Shown here piece by piece: positions 9,688-17,229 of a stretch of DNA of 52,847 nt (positions are counted from its first letter, which is position 1; every line of letters starts with the position of its first letter). Both the position numbers and the translations under genes were made by a program. The notes under the pieces are model-generated. The model did no database searches and was not told where the DNA came from. It worked only from the letters and a program-made list of their open reading frames with translations. Source of the DNA: Rhizobium sp. (GTDB taxonomy: Bacteria > Pseudomonadota > Alphaproteobacteria > Rhizobiales > Rhizobiaceae); the NCBI GenBank assembly GCA_019739215.1, contig JAHHDR010000045.1, positions 1 to 52,847 on the forward strand. Reading direction: 5' to 3'.

Positions 9688-10478
9688 GCCAACCCCTCAA
9701 TGAACCCCTGAATGAACCCCTGGTCGTCACCCGGGATGGCGGGGTGGTGCTGGTGCGGATGAACCGTCCGGAGGTGCTCAACGCGCTCAGTTCCAAGGTG
9801 CTGAAGGACCTCGTGGAAACGCTCAGGCCGCTCGATCGCGACCCAGGCGTCGGCTGCATCGTGCTGACGGGAACCGAGAAGGCTTTCGCCGCCGGCGCCG
9901 ACATCAAGGAGATGGCCGGCAAGGCCTACATGGACATGTTCCATGAGGACTTCTTCGCGGGCTGGGAGGATTTCTGGCGGCTCCGGACTCCGAAGATCGC
10001 CGCGGTCTCCGGCTTCGCGCTGGGCGGCGGCTGCGAACTGGCGATGATGTGCGACACGATCTACGCCTCGAAGTCTGCGAAGTTCGGCCAGCCCGAGATC
10101 AAGCTCGGCGTCATTCCCGGCATGGGCGGCTCGCAGCGCTTGACGCGGCTGGTCGGCCGGGCCAAGGCGATGGACATGATCCTGACCGGCCGGATGATGG
10201 ATGCCGAAGAGGCCGAGCGCAGCGGGCTCGTCGCGCGGATCTTCGAGAACGACCAGCTGATCGACGAGGCGATGAAGGCGGCGAGGACGATCGCTTCCTA
10301 CGGCAAGGCGGCGACGGTCGCGGCGCGGGAAGCCGTGGACCGGGCGGACGAAGTCTCGCTCCGGGAAGGTCTGCTGTTCGAGCGGCGGGTTTTCCACTCG
10401 TTGTTCGCCACCGAGGACCAGAAGGAGGGCATGGCCGCCTTCGTCGAGAAGCGCCCGCCGAATTTCAAGGGGCGATAA
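9684..10478 (+). CDS. Enoyl-CoA hydratase (mirror copy)
   Basis: Identical copy of the gene at 13338-14132. It is a 264-residue crotonase whose start overlaps the mmsB stop by 4 nt. Confidence 0.88.
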   Translation: MSQPLNEPLNEPLVVTRDGGVVLVRMNRPEVLNALSSKVLKDLVETLRPLDRDPGVGCIVLTGTEKAFAAGADIKEMAGKAYMDMFHEDFFAGWEDFWRLRTPKIAAVSGFALGGGCELAMMCDTIYASKSAKFGQPEIKLGVIPGMGGSQRLTRLVGRAKAMDMILTGRMMDAEEAERSGLVARIFENDQLIDEAMKAARTIASYGKAATVAAREAVDRADEVSLREGLLFERRVFHSLFATEDQKEGMAAFVEKRPPNFKGR

Positions 10479-10481
10479 GAG

Positions 10482-11057
10482 ATGACGACTGTGTTCGAAT
10501 GGCTCAACGAACCCGAGACGTGGGAGGGCGATTCCACGCACCTCACGCTCACAACGGGACAGAAAACGGACTTCTGGCGCGAGACCTTCTACGGCTTCGT
10601 CCGCGACAGCGGCCATGCCTGGCTGGCGCCGGTTTCCGGCGACTTCTCCGCCACCGCGTCCTTCAAGGGCGTCTATCAGGAACTCTATGATCAAGCTGGA
10701 ATGATGCTGCGGATCAATGAGACGCAGTGGATCAAGGCCGGGATCGAATATACCGACGGGCTCATGCATTTCAGCGTGGTCGTCACAAGCGGCGTTTCCG
10801 ACTGGTCCGTCATCCCGCTCCATTCGGTGGATGCGGATACGGCCGTCTTTGTACGCCTTACCCGCCATGGCGATGCAGTCCGCGTGCAGTTCCATCTTGG
10901 CGACGGCAAGTGGCAGATGGCGCGTCTCTGCCCCTTTCCACCGGACGATGCGCAGGTTGGCGTTACGGCCTGCTCTCCCGAGCGGAAGGGCTTTCAGGCC
11001 GGCTTCCGGGATATACGGATCGGGCCGCCGATCCCGCGCAATCTTCACGACGACTGA
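10482..11057 (+). CDS. DUF1349 domain protein (mirror copy)
   Basis: Identical copy of the gene at 12759-13334. It is a 191-residue lectin-like (concanavalin A fold) protein at the end of the acyl-CoA operon, 3 nt after the hydratase stop. Confidence 0.82.
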   Translation: MTTVFEWLNEPETWEGDSTHLTLTTGQKTDFWRETFYGFVRDSGHAWLAPVSGDFSATASFKGVYQELYDQAGMMLRINETQWIKAGIEYTDGLMHFSVVVTSGVSDWSVIPLHSVDADTAVFVRLTRHGDAVRVQFHLGDGKWQMARLCPFPPDDAQVGVTACSPERKGFQAGFRDIRIGPPIPRNLHDD

Positions 11058-11134
11058 GTTCATCCTTGTCTGCACCGTTTGCCGGGCGATTGACGCAGGG
11101 AACGCGCGGACGATATGTAGGCCCGATATCCCTC

Positions 11135-11144
11135 ATGACGTCAT
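11135..11144. promoter_or_regulatory. Candidate LacI-family operator (mirror copy)
   Basis: The perfect palindrome ATGACGTCAT lies 40 nt before the LacI-family start. LacI-family operators are commonly palindromes with a central CG, so an autoregulatory site is plausible but inferred. The mirror is at 12672-12681. Confidence 0.3.
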
Positions 11145-11183
11145 CCTCTCGCTGGATGCCGGGCAAGCGTGGCAGGCGGGACG

Positions 11184-11908
11184 ATGACATCGGATGCAAT
11201 CGGGGCGAAACCGAAGGCGAAATCGCGGCGGGCAAGCGGCCGTCCGACCCTGTCCGACGTGGCCGACCTTGCCGGCGTCGGCTCGATCACCGTCTCGCGG
11301 GCATTGCGCGACCCGTCTCGCGTCTCGCCGGAACTGCGGGAGCGTATCGATGCCGCGGTCAAGGCGCTCGGCTATGTGCTCAACCCCAATGCAAGGGCGC
11401 TGGCCTCGGTGCGCTCCGACGTCATCGGCGTCCTGATCCCGTCCATGACCAACAATGTCTTTTCGGACGTGGTTCGCGGGATCCATGATGGTCTCGGCGG
11501 ATCGCCGTTGCAGGTTCAGTTCGGCAATACGCACTACTCCGCCGAGGAGGAGGAGCGACTGCTCGGCGTGTTTCTCAGCCAGCATCCTTCGGCGCTGATC
11601 GTCTCCGGCATCGACCAGTCGCCCGGGGCACGGCGCTTGCTGGACAGTGCCGGCTGCCCTGTCGTGCAGATCATGGAAGTGGGCGAAGACCCTGTCGACA
11701 TGATGATCGGCTTCTCGCATTTCGACGGCGGCCGGGCGGTGACGCGGCATATGCTGGAGAGCGGACGGCGGCGCATCGCCTTTCTCGGTGCGCGGATGGA
11801 CCCGCGGTCGACCCGGCGGCTTGCCGGCTATGCCGAGGCGATGACGGAAGCCGGGCTCGCCGACGACAGGCTGGTCACGACCACACGCAAGCCGTCGAGC
11901 GTCACCAT
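11184..11908 (+). CDS. LacI family transcriptional regulator, truncated at the palindrome (mirror copy)
   Basis: This is the first ~241 codons of a LacI/GntR-type regulator, cut by the foldback at 11908. Beyond the junction the frame stays open into antisense sequence, so any longer protein is chimeric. Details are given with the copy at 11908-12632. Confidence 0.85.
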
Positions 11909-11915
11909 TGGTGAC
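11901..11915. other. Palindrome pivot / foldback junction
   Basis: The sequence reads gtcacca-t-tggtgac, with base 11908 (t) as the only unpaired base between the two 11907-nt arms. The pivot lies inside a LacI-family gene just after a Ser-Ser-Val-Thr-Ile-Gly segment typical of that family, so real sequence reaches at least this point before folding back. The lack of a spacer argues against a normal inverted duplication. Confidence 0.95.
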
Positions 11916-12632
11916 GCTCGACGGCTTGCGTGTGGTCGTGACCAGCCTGTCGTCGGCGAGCCCGGCTTCCGTCATCGCCTCGGCATAGCCGGCAAGCCGC
12001 CGGGTCGACCGCGGGTCCATCCGCGCACCGAGAAAGGCGATGCGCCGCCGTCCGCTCTCCAGCATATGCCGCGTCACCGCCCGGCCGCCGTCGAAATGCG
12101 AGAAGCCGATCATCATGTCGACAGGGTCTTCGCCCACTTCCATGATCTGCACGACAGGGCAGCCGGCACTGTCCAGCAAGCGCCGTGCCCCGGGCGACTG
12201 GTCGATGCCGGAGACGATCAGCGCCGAAGGATGCTGGCTGAGAAACACGCCGAGCAGTCGCTCCTCCTCCTCGGCGGAGTAGTGCGTATTGCCGAACTGA
12301 ACCTGCAACGGCGATCCGCCGAGACCATCATGGATCCCGCGAACCACGTCCGAAAAGACATTGTTGGTCATGGACGGGATCAGGACGCCGATGACGTCGG
12401 AGCGCACCGAGGCCAGCGCCCTTGCATTGGGGTTGAGCACATAGCCGAGCGCCTTGACCGCGGCATCGATACGCTCCCGCAGTTCCGGCGAGACGCGAGA
12501 CGGGTCGCGCAATGCCCGCGAGACGGTGATCGAGCCGACGCCGGCAAGGTCGGCCACGTCGGACAGGGTCGGACGGCCGCTTGCCCGCCGCGATTTCGCC
12601 TTCGGTTTCGCCCCGATTGCATCCGATGTCAT
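11908..12632 (-). CDS. LacI family transcriptional regulator, 3' end missing
   Basis: A DNA-binding transcriptional repressor of the LacI/GntR type. The N-terminal helix-turn-helix (about residues 20-45, LSDVADLAGVGSITVSRAL) is followed by the hinge region and the first part of the periplasmic-binding-protein-like effector domain, up to a PSSVTIG segment near residue 241, where the palindrome pivot cuts it. A complete member would be about 330-350 residues. The ATG start at 12632 was preferred over an in-frame GTG five codons upstream. It follows the DUF1349 gene on the same strand after a 126-nt gap carrying the palindrome ATGACGTCAT. It may control the upstream acyl-CoA operon or a lost downstream sugar gene cluster; nothing here decides which. 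The frame continues past the pivot only into mirrored sequence. Confidence 0.88.
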
Positions 12633-12671
12633 CGTCCCGCCTGCCACGCTTGCCCGGCATCCAGCGAGAGG

Positions 12672-12681
12672 ATGACGTCAT
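12672..12681. promoter_or_regulatory. Candidate LacI-family operator
   Basis: ATGACGTCAT is a perfect 10-bp palindrome with a central CG, placed 40 nt upstream of the LacI-family start codon. Its symmetry and location fit an autoregulatory operator. The assignment is inferred from pattern only. Confidence 0.3.
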
Positions 12682-12758
12682 GAGGGATATCGGGCCTACA
12701 TATCGTCCGCGCGTTCCCTGCGTCAATCGCCCGGCAAACGGTGCAGACAAGGATGAAC

Positions 12759-13334
12759 TCAGTCGTCGTGAAGATTGCGCGGGATCGGCGGCCCGATCCG
12801 TATATCCCGGAAGCCGGCCTGAAAGCCCTTCCGCTCGGGAGAGCAGGCCGTAACGCCAACCTGCGCATCGTCCGGTGGAAAGGGGCAGAGACGCGCCATC
12901 TGCCACTTGCCGTCGCCAAGATGGAACTGCACGCGGACTGCATCGCCATGGCGGGTAAGGCGTACAAAGACGGCCGTATCCGCATCCACCGAATGGAGCG
13001 GGATGACGGACCAGTCGGAAACGCCGCTTGTGACGACCACGCTGAAATGCATGAGCCCGTCGGTATATTCGATCCCGGCCTTGATCCACTGCGTCTCATT
13101 GATCCGCAGCATCATTCCAGCTTGATCATAGAGTTCCTGATAGACGCCCTTGAAGGACGCGGTGGCGGAGAAGTCGCCGGAAACCGGCGCCAGCCAGGCA
13201 TGGCCGCTGTCGCGGACGAAGCCGTAGAAGGTCTCGCGCCAGAAGTCCGTTTTCTGTCCCGTTGTGAGCGTGAGGTGCGTGGAATCGCCCTCCCACGTCT
13301 CGGGTTCGTTGAGCCATTCGAACACAGTCGTCAT
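12759..13334 (-). CDS. DUF1349 domain protein
   Basis: This 191-residue protein belongs to the DUF1349 family, predicted to adopt a concanavalin A-like beta-sandwich; the biochemical role is unknown. The family-like pattern is visible: a tryptophan-rich start (EWLNEPETWEGD), a TDFWRETFYGFVRDSG stretch, then YDQAGMMLRI and KAGIEYTDG. No signal peptide or membrane segment is seen, so it is probably cytoplasmic. It lies 3 nt after the enoyl-CoA hydratase stop and is the last gene of the acyl-CoA catabolic operon before the LacI regulator. Its link to that pathway is only by position. Confidence 0.85.
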   Translation of the reverse strand: MTTVFEWLNEPETWEGDSTHLTLTTGQKTDFWRETFYGFVRDSGHAWLAPVSGDFSATASFKGVYQELYDQAGMMLRINETQWIKAGIEYTDGLMHFSVVVTSGVSDWSVIPLHSVDADTAVFVRLTRHGDAVRVQFHLGDGKWQMARLCPFPPDDAQVGVTACSPERKGFQAGFRDIRIGPPIPRNLHDD

Positions 13335-13337
13335 CTC

Positions 13338-14132
13338 TTATCGCCCCTTGAAATTCGGCGGGCGCTTCTCGACGAAGGCGGCCATGCCCTCCTTCTGGTC
13401 CTCGGTGGCGAACAACGAGTGGAAAACCCGCCGCTCGAACAGCAGACCTTCCCGGAGCGAGACTTCGTCCGCCCGGTCCACGGCTTCCCGCGCCGCGACC
13501 GTCGCCGCCTTGCCGTAGGAAGCGATCGTCCTCGCCGCCTTCATCGCCTCGTCGATCAGCTGGTCGTTCTCGAAGATCCGCGCGACGAGCCCGCTGCGCT
13601 CGGCCTCTTCGGCATCCATCATCCGGCCGGTCAGGATCATGTCCATCGCCTTGGCCCGGCCGACCAGCCGCGTCAAGCGCTGCGAGCCGCCCATGCCGGG
13701 AATGACGCCGAGCTTGATCTCGGGCTGGCCGAACTTCGCAGACTTCGAGGCGTAGATCGTGTCGCACATCATCGCCAGTTCGCAGCCGCCGCCCAGCGCG
13801 AAGCCGGAGACCGCGGCGATCTTCGGAGTCCGGAGCCGCCAGAAATCCTCCCAGCCCGCGAAGAAGTCCTCATGGAACATGTCCATGTAGGCCTTGCCGG
13901 CCATCTCCTTGATGTCGGCGCCGGCGGCGAAAGCCTTCTCGGTTCCCGTCAGCACGATGCAGCCGACGCCTGGGTCGCGATCGAGCGGCCTGAGCGTTTC
14001 CACGAGGTCCTTCAGCACCTTGGAACTGAGCGCGTTGAGCACCTCCGGACGGTTCATCCGCACCAGCACCACCCCGCCATCCCGGGTGACGACCAGGGGT
14101 TCATTCAGGGGTTCATTGAGGGGTTGGCTCAT
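13338..14132 (-). CDS. Enoyl-CoA hydratase/isomerase family protein
   Basis: A crotonase-fold enzyme of 264 residues that hydrates trans-2-enoyl-CoA; in this operon the likely substrate is methacrylyl-CoA. The oxyanion-hole segment AFAAGADIKEM, the GGGCELAMMCD segment with the first catalytic Glu, and FGQPEIKLGVIPG with the second catalytic Glu are all present, so it should be an active hydratase. The ATG overlaps the mmsB stop (ATGA). The N-terminus contains a tandem LNEP-LNEP from a DNA repeat (tgaacccc units), which is unusual and may be a small expansion. The usual family length is about 255-265 residues. Confidence 0.92.
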   Translation of the reverse strand: MSQPLNEPLNEPLVVTRDGGVVLVRMNRPEVLNALSSKVLKDLVETLRPLDRDPGVGCIVLTGTEKAFAAGADIKEMAGKAYMDMFHEDFFAGWEDFWRLRTPKIAAVSGFALGGGCELAMMCDTIYASKSAKFGQPEIKLGVIPGMGGSQRLTRLVGRAKAMDMILTGRMMDAEEAERSGLVARIFENDQLIDEAMKAARTIASYGKAATVAAREAVDRADEVSLREGLLFERRVFHSLFATEDQKEGMAAFVEKRPPNFKGR

Positions 14133-15007
14133 GGCTCTTCTCCGCGCTTCATTTCAGTCAGCCTCGGCAGCACGGCGGAGAAATCCCTGCCCCGTCCGCC
14201 ATGGTCGACGAATGCCTGATAGAACGCCGCCGCGGCCGCGCCAAGGGGGGTAGGCGCATTCACCACTTCGGCCGCCGCCTGGCTCAGCATCAGGTCCTTG
14301 AGCATGAGCTCGGCCGCGAAGCCGGGATTGTAGCCGTTGTCCGCGGGGCTTTTCGGACCGACGCCGGGCGCCGGGCAATAGCTGTTGAGCGCCCAGCAGG
14401 AGCCCGACGAGGTCGAGGCGACATCGAACATCTTCTGCCGGTCGAGGCCGAGTCTGTCGGCCAGCGCAAACGCCTCGCAGACGCCAATCATCGAGATCCC
14501 GAGGATCATGTTGTTGCAGATCTTGGCGGCCTGCCCGGTGCCATCGGCGCCGCAATGCACGGCCTTCTGCCCCATGATGTCGAACAGCGGCACTGCGCGG
14601 GCGTAGGCCGTCGCATCGCCCCCGACCATGAAGGTCAGCGTGCCCGCGGCCGCGCCCGAGATCCCGCCAGAAACCGGCGCATCGAGACTGTCGATGCCAG
14701 CCGCGCGCGCCCTGGCATGGGCATGGAGCGCGCTGTCGACATCGACCGTGGAGCAATCGACGAATAGCGCACCCTGCGCGCCGTGTCCGACGATCTCGTC
14801 GTAGACGTCACGCAGGATCTTGCCATTCGGCAGCATGGTGATGACGACATCCTGGCCGGCCACCGCTTCCGTCGCGCTCTGCGCCGCGACGACACCCTCC
14901 GCCGTCGTGCCCACCGGATCGTATCCGGTAAGTTCGTGCCCGGCCCTGGCGAGGTTCGACGCCATCGGCCCTCCCATGTTGCCCAGTCCGAAAAAGCCGA
15001 TCTTCAT
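14129..15007 (-). CDS. mmsB: 3-hydroxyisobutyrate dehydrogenase
   Basis: Oxidises 3-hydroxyisobutyrate to methylmalonate semialdehyde with NAD+ in valine degradation. The 292-residue protein starts with a Rossmann motif (FFGLGNMGGPMASNLARAG). The substrate-binding segment DAPVSGGISGA and the catalytic-lysine segment GQAAKICNNMILG are both intact, as in the beta-hydroxyacid dehydrogenase family. The start at 15007 is set by a GGGAGGA ribosome-binding site six bases upstream and an ATGA overlap with the hydrolase gene. It ends in an ATGA overlap with the enoyl-CoA hydratase gene, so the three genes are translationally coupled. A methylmalonate-semialdehyde dehydrogenase (mmsA) is not in the window. 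Confidence 0.93.
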   Translation of the reverse strand: MKIGFFGLGNMGGPMASNLARAGHELTGYDPVGTTAEGVVAAQSATEAVAGQDVVITMLPNGKILRDVYDEIVGHGAQGALFVDCSTVDVDSALHAHARARAAGIDSLDAPVSGGISGAAAGTLTFMVGGDATAYARAVPLFDIMGQKAVHCGADGTGQAAKICNNMILGISMIGVCEAFALADRLGLDRQKMFDVASTSSGSCWALNSYCPAPGVGPKSPADNGYNPGFAAELMLKDLMLSQAAAEVVNAPTPLGAAAAAFYQAFVDHGGRGRDFSAVLPRLTEMKRGEEP

Positions 15008-16059
15008 GGCTGATCCTCCCACCTGTCGAGATCGATGTCGCCGCCCTCCGCCATGCTCTGCATCAGGGCGAACAGGTCGGGCGGCACCTCCGCGATGCCG
15101 GCATGACGCCAGACCGGCTTGCGATCCTTGTCGATGACGATGGCGCGAATGCCCTCGAGAAAATCACCGTGCTCAAGCACGCGCGACACGAAGCGGTACT
15201 CGTTGCGCAGTGCCGTCTCCATCGACGTGGCGCCGCGAATCCCGCACAGGATCATCAGCGCCGAAAGCGGCGACCCCTTCTCGATCGCTTCGAGCGATCT
15301 CCGAGCCCAATCCGATCCCTCGGCGCGGAGCCGGTCGAGAATCTCCGGCAGGGACGGCGCCGAAAAGATCCGGTCGACGTCGGGCTGGTGTGTCGCCAGT
15401 TCCGACGGCGGCGGGGCCTCGGCGAAGTGGCCGAGCACGGATACGTCCCCCGCATCCACCAGTGCCGCCTTCAGGTCGTCGAGCCTGCGGCGATGGACAT
15501 AGTGATCCGCAAAGCCGGCATGGATCGCATCCTCTCCCTTCATCCGCGCACCTGTCAGGCCGAGATATTCGCCCATATGGCCGGGAGCCTTGTTCAGCAG
15601 CCAGGATCCGCCCACGTCGGTGACGAGGCCGACGGCGCATTCCGGCATGGCGACCATGGATGCATCGGTCACGATCCGGTGCGAGCCATGCGCGGAGATC
15701 CCGACGCCGCCGCCCATGACGATGCCGTCCATGACGGCGACATAAGGCTTCGAATAGCGCGCAATGAGGGCATTCAACCGATACTCGTCGCGCCAGAATC
15801 GATTGGGACCGTCGATGTCGCCTGCCTTGCCGCAGCGATAGACGAAGGCGAGGTCACCGCCGGCGCTGAACGCTTTTTCGCCGTCCGCGTCGACCAGGAC
15901 AAGACTCACGGCGTCGTCCCGCTCCCAGGCGAGCAGTGCCCGCGTCATCGCGTCGACAATCGGCTGGTTGACGGCATTGAGCGCCTGCGGCCGCGCAAGC
16001 GTGATGCGCCCGACACGACCCTCGACCCGTACATGGATATTCCGATCCGCTTCCATCAT
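15004..16059 (-). CDS. 3-hydroxyisobutyryl-CoA hydrolase
   Basis: Hydrolyses 3-hydroxyisobutyryl-CoA to free 3-hydroxyisobutyrate and CoA, a step specific to valine catabolism. It is a crotonase-superfamily protein of about 351 residues, longer than simple hydratases, which fits the hydrolase branch. Visible motifs are the oxyanion-hole segment AFSAGGDLAFVY, then MGGGVGISAHGSHRI, and MPECAVGLVTDVGGSW, which supplies the catalytic Glu and Asp positions of this branch. The start is at one of two adjacent ATG codons (16059 or 16056), 4 nt after the acyl-CoA dehydrogenase stop. The 3' end overlaps mmsB by 4 nt. The family is often loosely labelled enoyl-CoA hydratase/isomerase. Confidence 0.9.
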   Translation of the reverse strand: MMEADRNIHVRVEGRVGRITLARPQALNAVNQPIVDAMTRALLAWERDDAVSLVLVDADGEKAFSAGGDLAFVYRCGKAGDIDGPNRFWRDEYRLNALIARYSKPYVAVMDGIVMGGGVGISAHGSHRIVTDASMVAMPECAVGLVTDVGGSWLLNKAPGHMGEYLGLTGARMKGEDAIHAGFADHYVHRRRLDDLKAALVDAGDVSVLGHFAEAPPPSELATHQPDVDRIFSAPSLPEILDRLRAEGSDWARRSLEAIEKGSPLSALMILCGIRGATSMETALRNEYRFVSRVLEHGDFLEGIRAIVIDKDRKPVWRHAGIAEVPPDLFALMQSMAEGGDIDLDRWEDQP

Positions 16060-16063
16060 CTCC

Positions 16064-17203
16064 TCAATCCGCAAAGATCTGCCGCGCGATGATCACGCGC
16101 ATGATTTCGTTCGTGCCCTCGAGGATCTGGTGGACGCGGAGATCCCGCACGATCTTCTCGATCCCGTAATCGGCGAGGTAGCCATAGCCGCCATGGAGTT
16201 GGAGCGCGCTGTTGGCGACCTCGAAGGCGACATCGGTTACGAAGCGCTTGGCCATGGCACAGTGCTTGCCGGCATCGGGCGCCCCGGTGTCGAGTTTCCA
16301 CGCCGCCTGATGCAGGAAGATCCGCGCCGCCTGCAACTCGGTCTCCATGTCCGCGACCTTGAACTGCAGGGCCTGGAACTCGGCGAGCCTCGATCCGAAG
16401 GCCTTGCGCTCCTTCATGTAAGCGACGGTCTTGTCGAGTGCGGCCTGGGCGCCGCCGAGCGCGCAGGCGGCGATGTTGAGCCGGCCGCCGTCGAGCCCGG
16501 CCATCGCATAGCGGAACCCCTGTCCTTCCTCGCCGAGCAGGTTGTCAAGCGGCACCGCGCATGCGTCGAACTGGACCTCCGCGGTGGGTTGCGCCTTCCA
16601 GCCCATCTTCTTCTCTGGCGCGCCGAAGCTGAGCCCGGCGCTGCTGCTCGGCACGACCACGGTCGAGATCCCCCGCGGACCGTCGACGCCGGTCCGGCAC
16701 ATCACGATATAGAGGTCCGAGTAGTTCCCGCCGGAAATGAATGCCTTGGTGCCGGACAGGACATAGCTGTCATTGGTCTTTGCCGCGCGCGTCCGCAAGG
16801 CCGCCGCGTCCGATCCCGATCCGGGCTCGGTGAGGCAGTAGGAGGCCACCGAGGTCATCGCGCACATCTCGGGCAGCAGCCGCGCCTTCAAGTCGGCAGA
16901 GCCATAGCGGTCGACCATCCACGCGCACATGTTGTGGATCGACACAAAGGCCGCCACCGCCGGACAGGCCATCGACAGTGCCTCGAAGATCAGGGCGGCG
17001 TCGAGCCGCTTCAGGCCCGAACCGCCCTGGTCTTCGGAAACGTAGATCCCGCCCAGACCCAGCGCCCCGATATCGGCGAGCAATTCGCGCGGGATGGTCC
17101 CCGCCGCCTCCCATTCTCCGGCAAAGGGTGCGATCCGCTCCTGCCCGAAGGCATGGGCCATGTCGAAGATCGCGCGCTCTTCTTCCGTCCGTCCGAAATC
17201 CAT
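16064..17203 (-). CDS. Acyl-CoA dehydrogenase, isobutyryl-CoA type
   Basis: An FAD-dependent dehydrogenase that introduces a 2,3-double bond into an acyl-CoA, passing electrons to ETF. At 379 residues it has the full three-domain architecture. The signatures SYCLTEPGSGSDAAALRT and LQLHGGYGYLADYGIEKIV are present, and the C-terminal VHQILEGTNEIMRVIIAR carries the Glu position used as catalytic base in isobutyryl-CoA dehydrogenases. Operon context with 3-hydroxyisobutyryl-CoA hydrolase and mmsB makes isobutyryl-CoA the likely substrate. It lies 26 nt after the GMC gene and 4 nt before the hydrolase. Confidence 0.93.
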   Translation of the reverse strand: MDFGRTEEERAIFDMAHAFGQERIAPFAGEWEAAGTIPRELLADIGALGLGGIYVSEDQGGSGLKRLDAALIFEALSMACPAVAAFVSIHNMCAWMVDRYGSADLKARLLPEMCAMTSVASYCLTEPGSGSDAAALRTRAAKTNDSYVLSGTKAFISGGNYSDLYIVMCRTGVDGPRGISTVVVPSSSAGLSFGAPEKKMGWKAQPTAEVQFDACAVPLDNLLGEEGQGFRYAMAGLDGGRLNIAACALGGAQAALDKTVAYMKERKAFGSRLAEFQALQFKVADMETELQAARIFLHQAAWKLDTGAPDAGKHCAMAKRFVTDVAFEVANSALQLHGGYGYLADYGIEKIVRDLRVHQILEGTNEIMRVIIARQIFAD

Positions 17204-17229
17204 GCCTCACTCCCTTGTCGCGGCTTCGG

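Larger units (their letters stand above)
1..11907 (+). repeat. Left arm of an 11.9-kb perfect inverted repeat
   Basis: This arm is the reverse complement of 11909-23815: position i pairs with 23816 minus i. All mirrored reading frames match in coordinates and protein sequence, and the outermost bases also pair (cggac at 1-5 with gtccg at 23811-23815). The arm runs off the start of the window, so its true outer limit is unknown. It contributes no new genes. The most likely origin is a foldback read or a misassembly. Confidence 0.97.

Noticed and set aside
11133..12683. Two 504-residue open frames, one on each strand, spanning the palindrome centre
   Set aside because: The first ~241 residues are a LacI regulator and the rest is antisense of the same gene read through the foldback. 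They differ only at the pivot codon (Ile/Asn), so they are artefacts.
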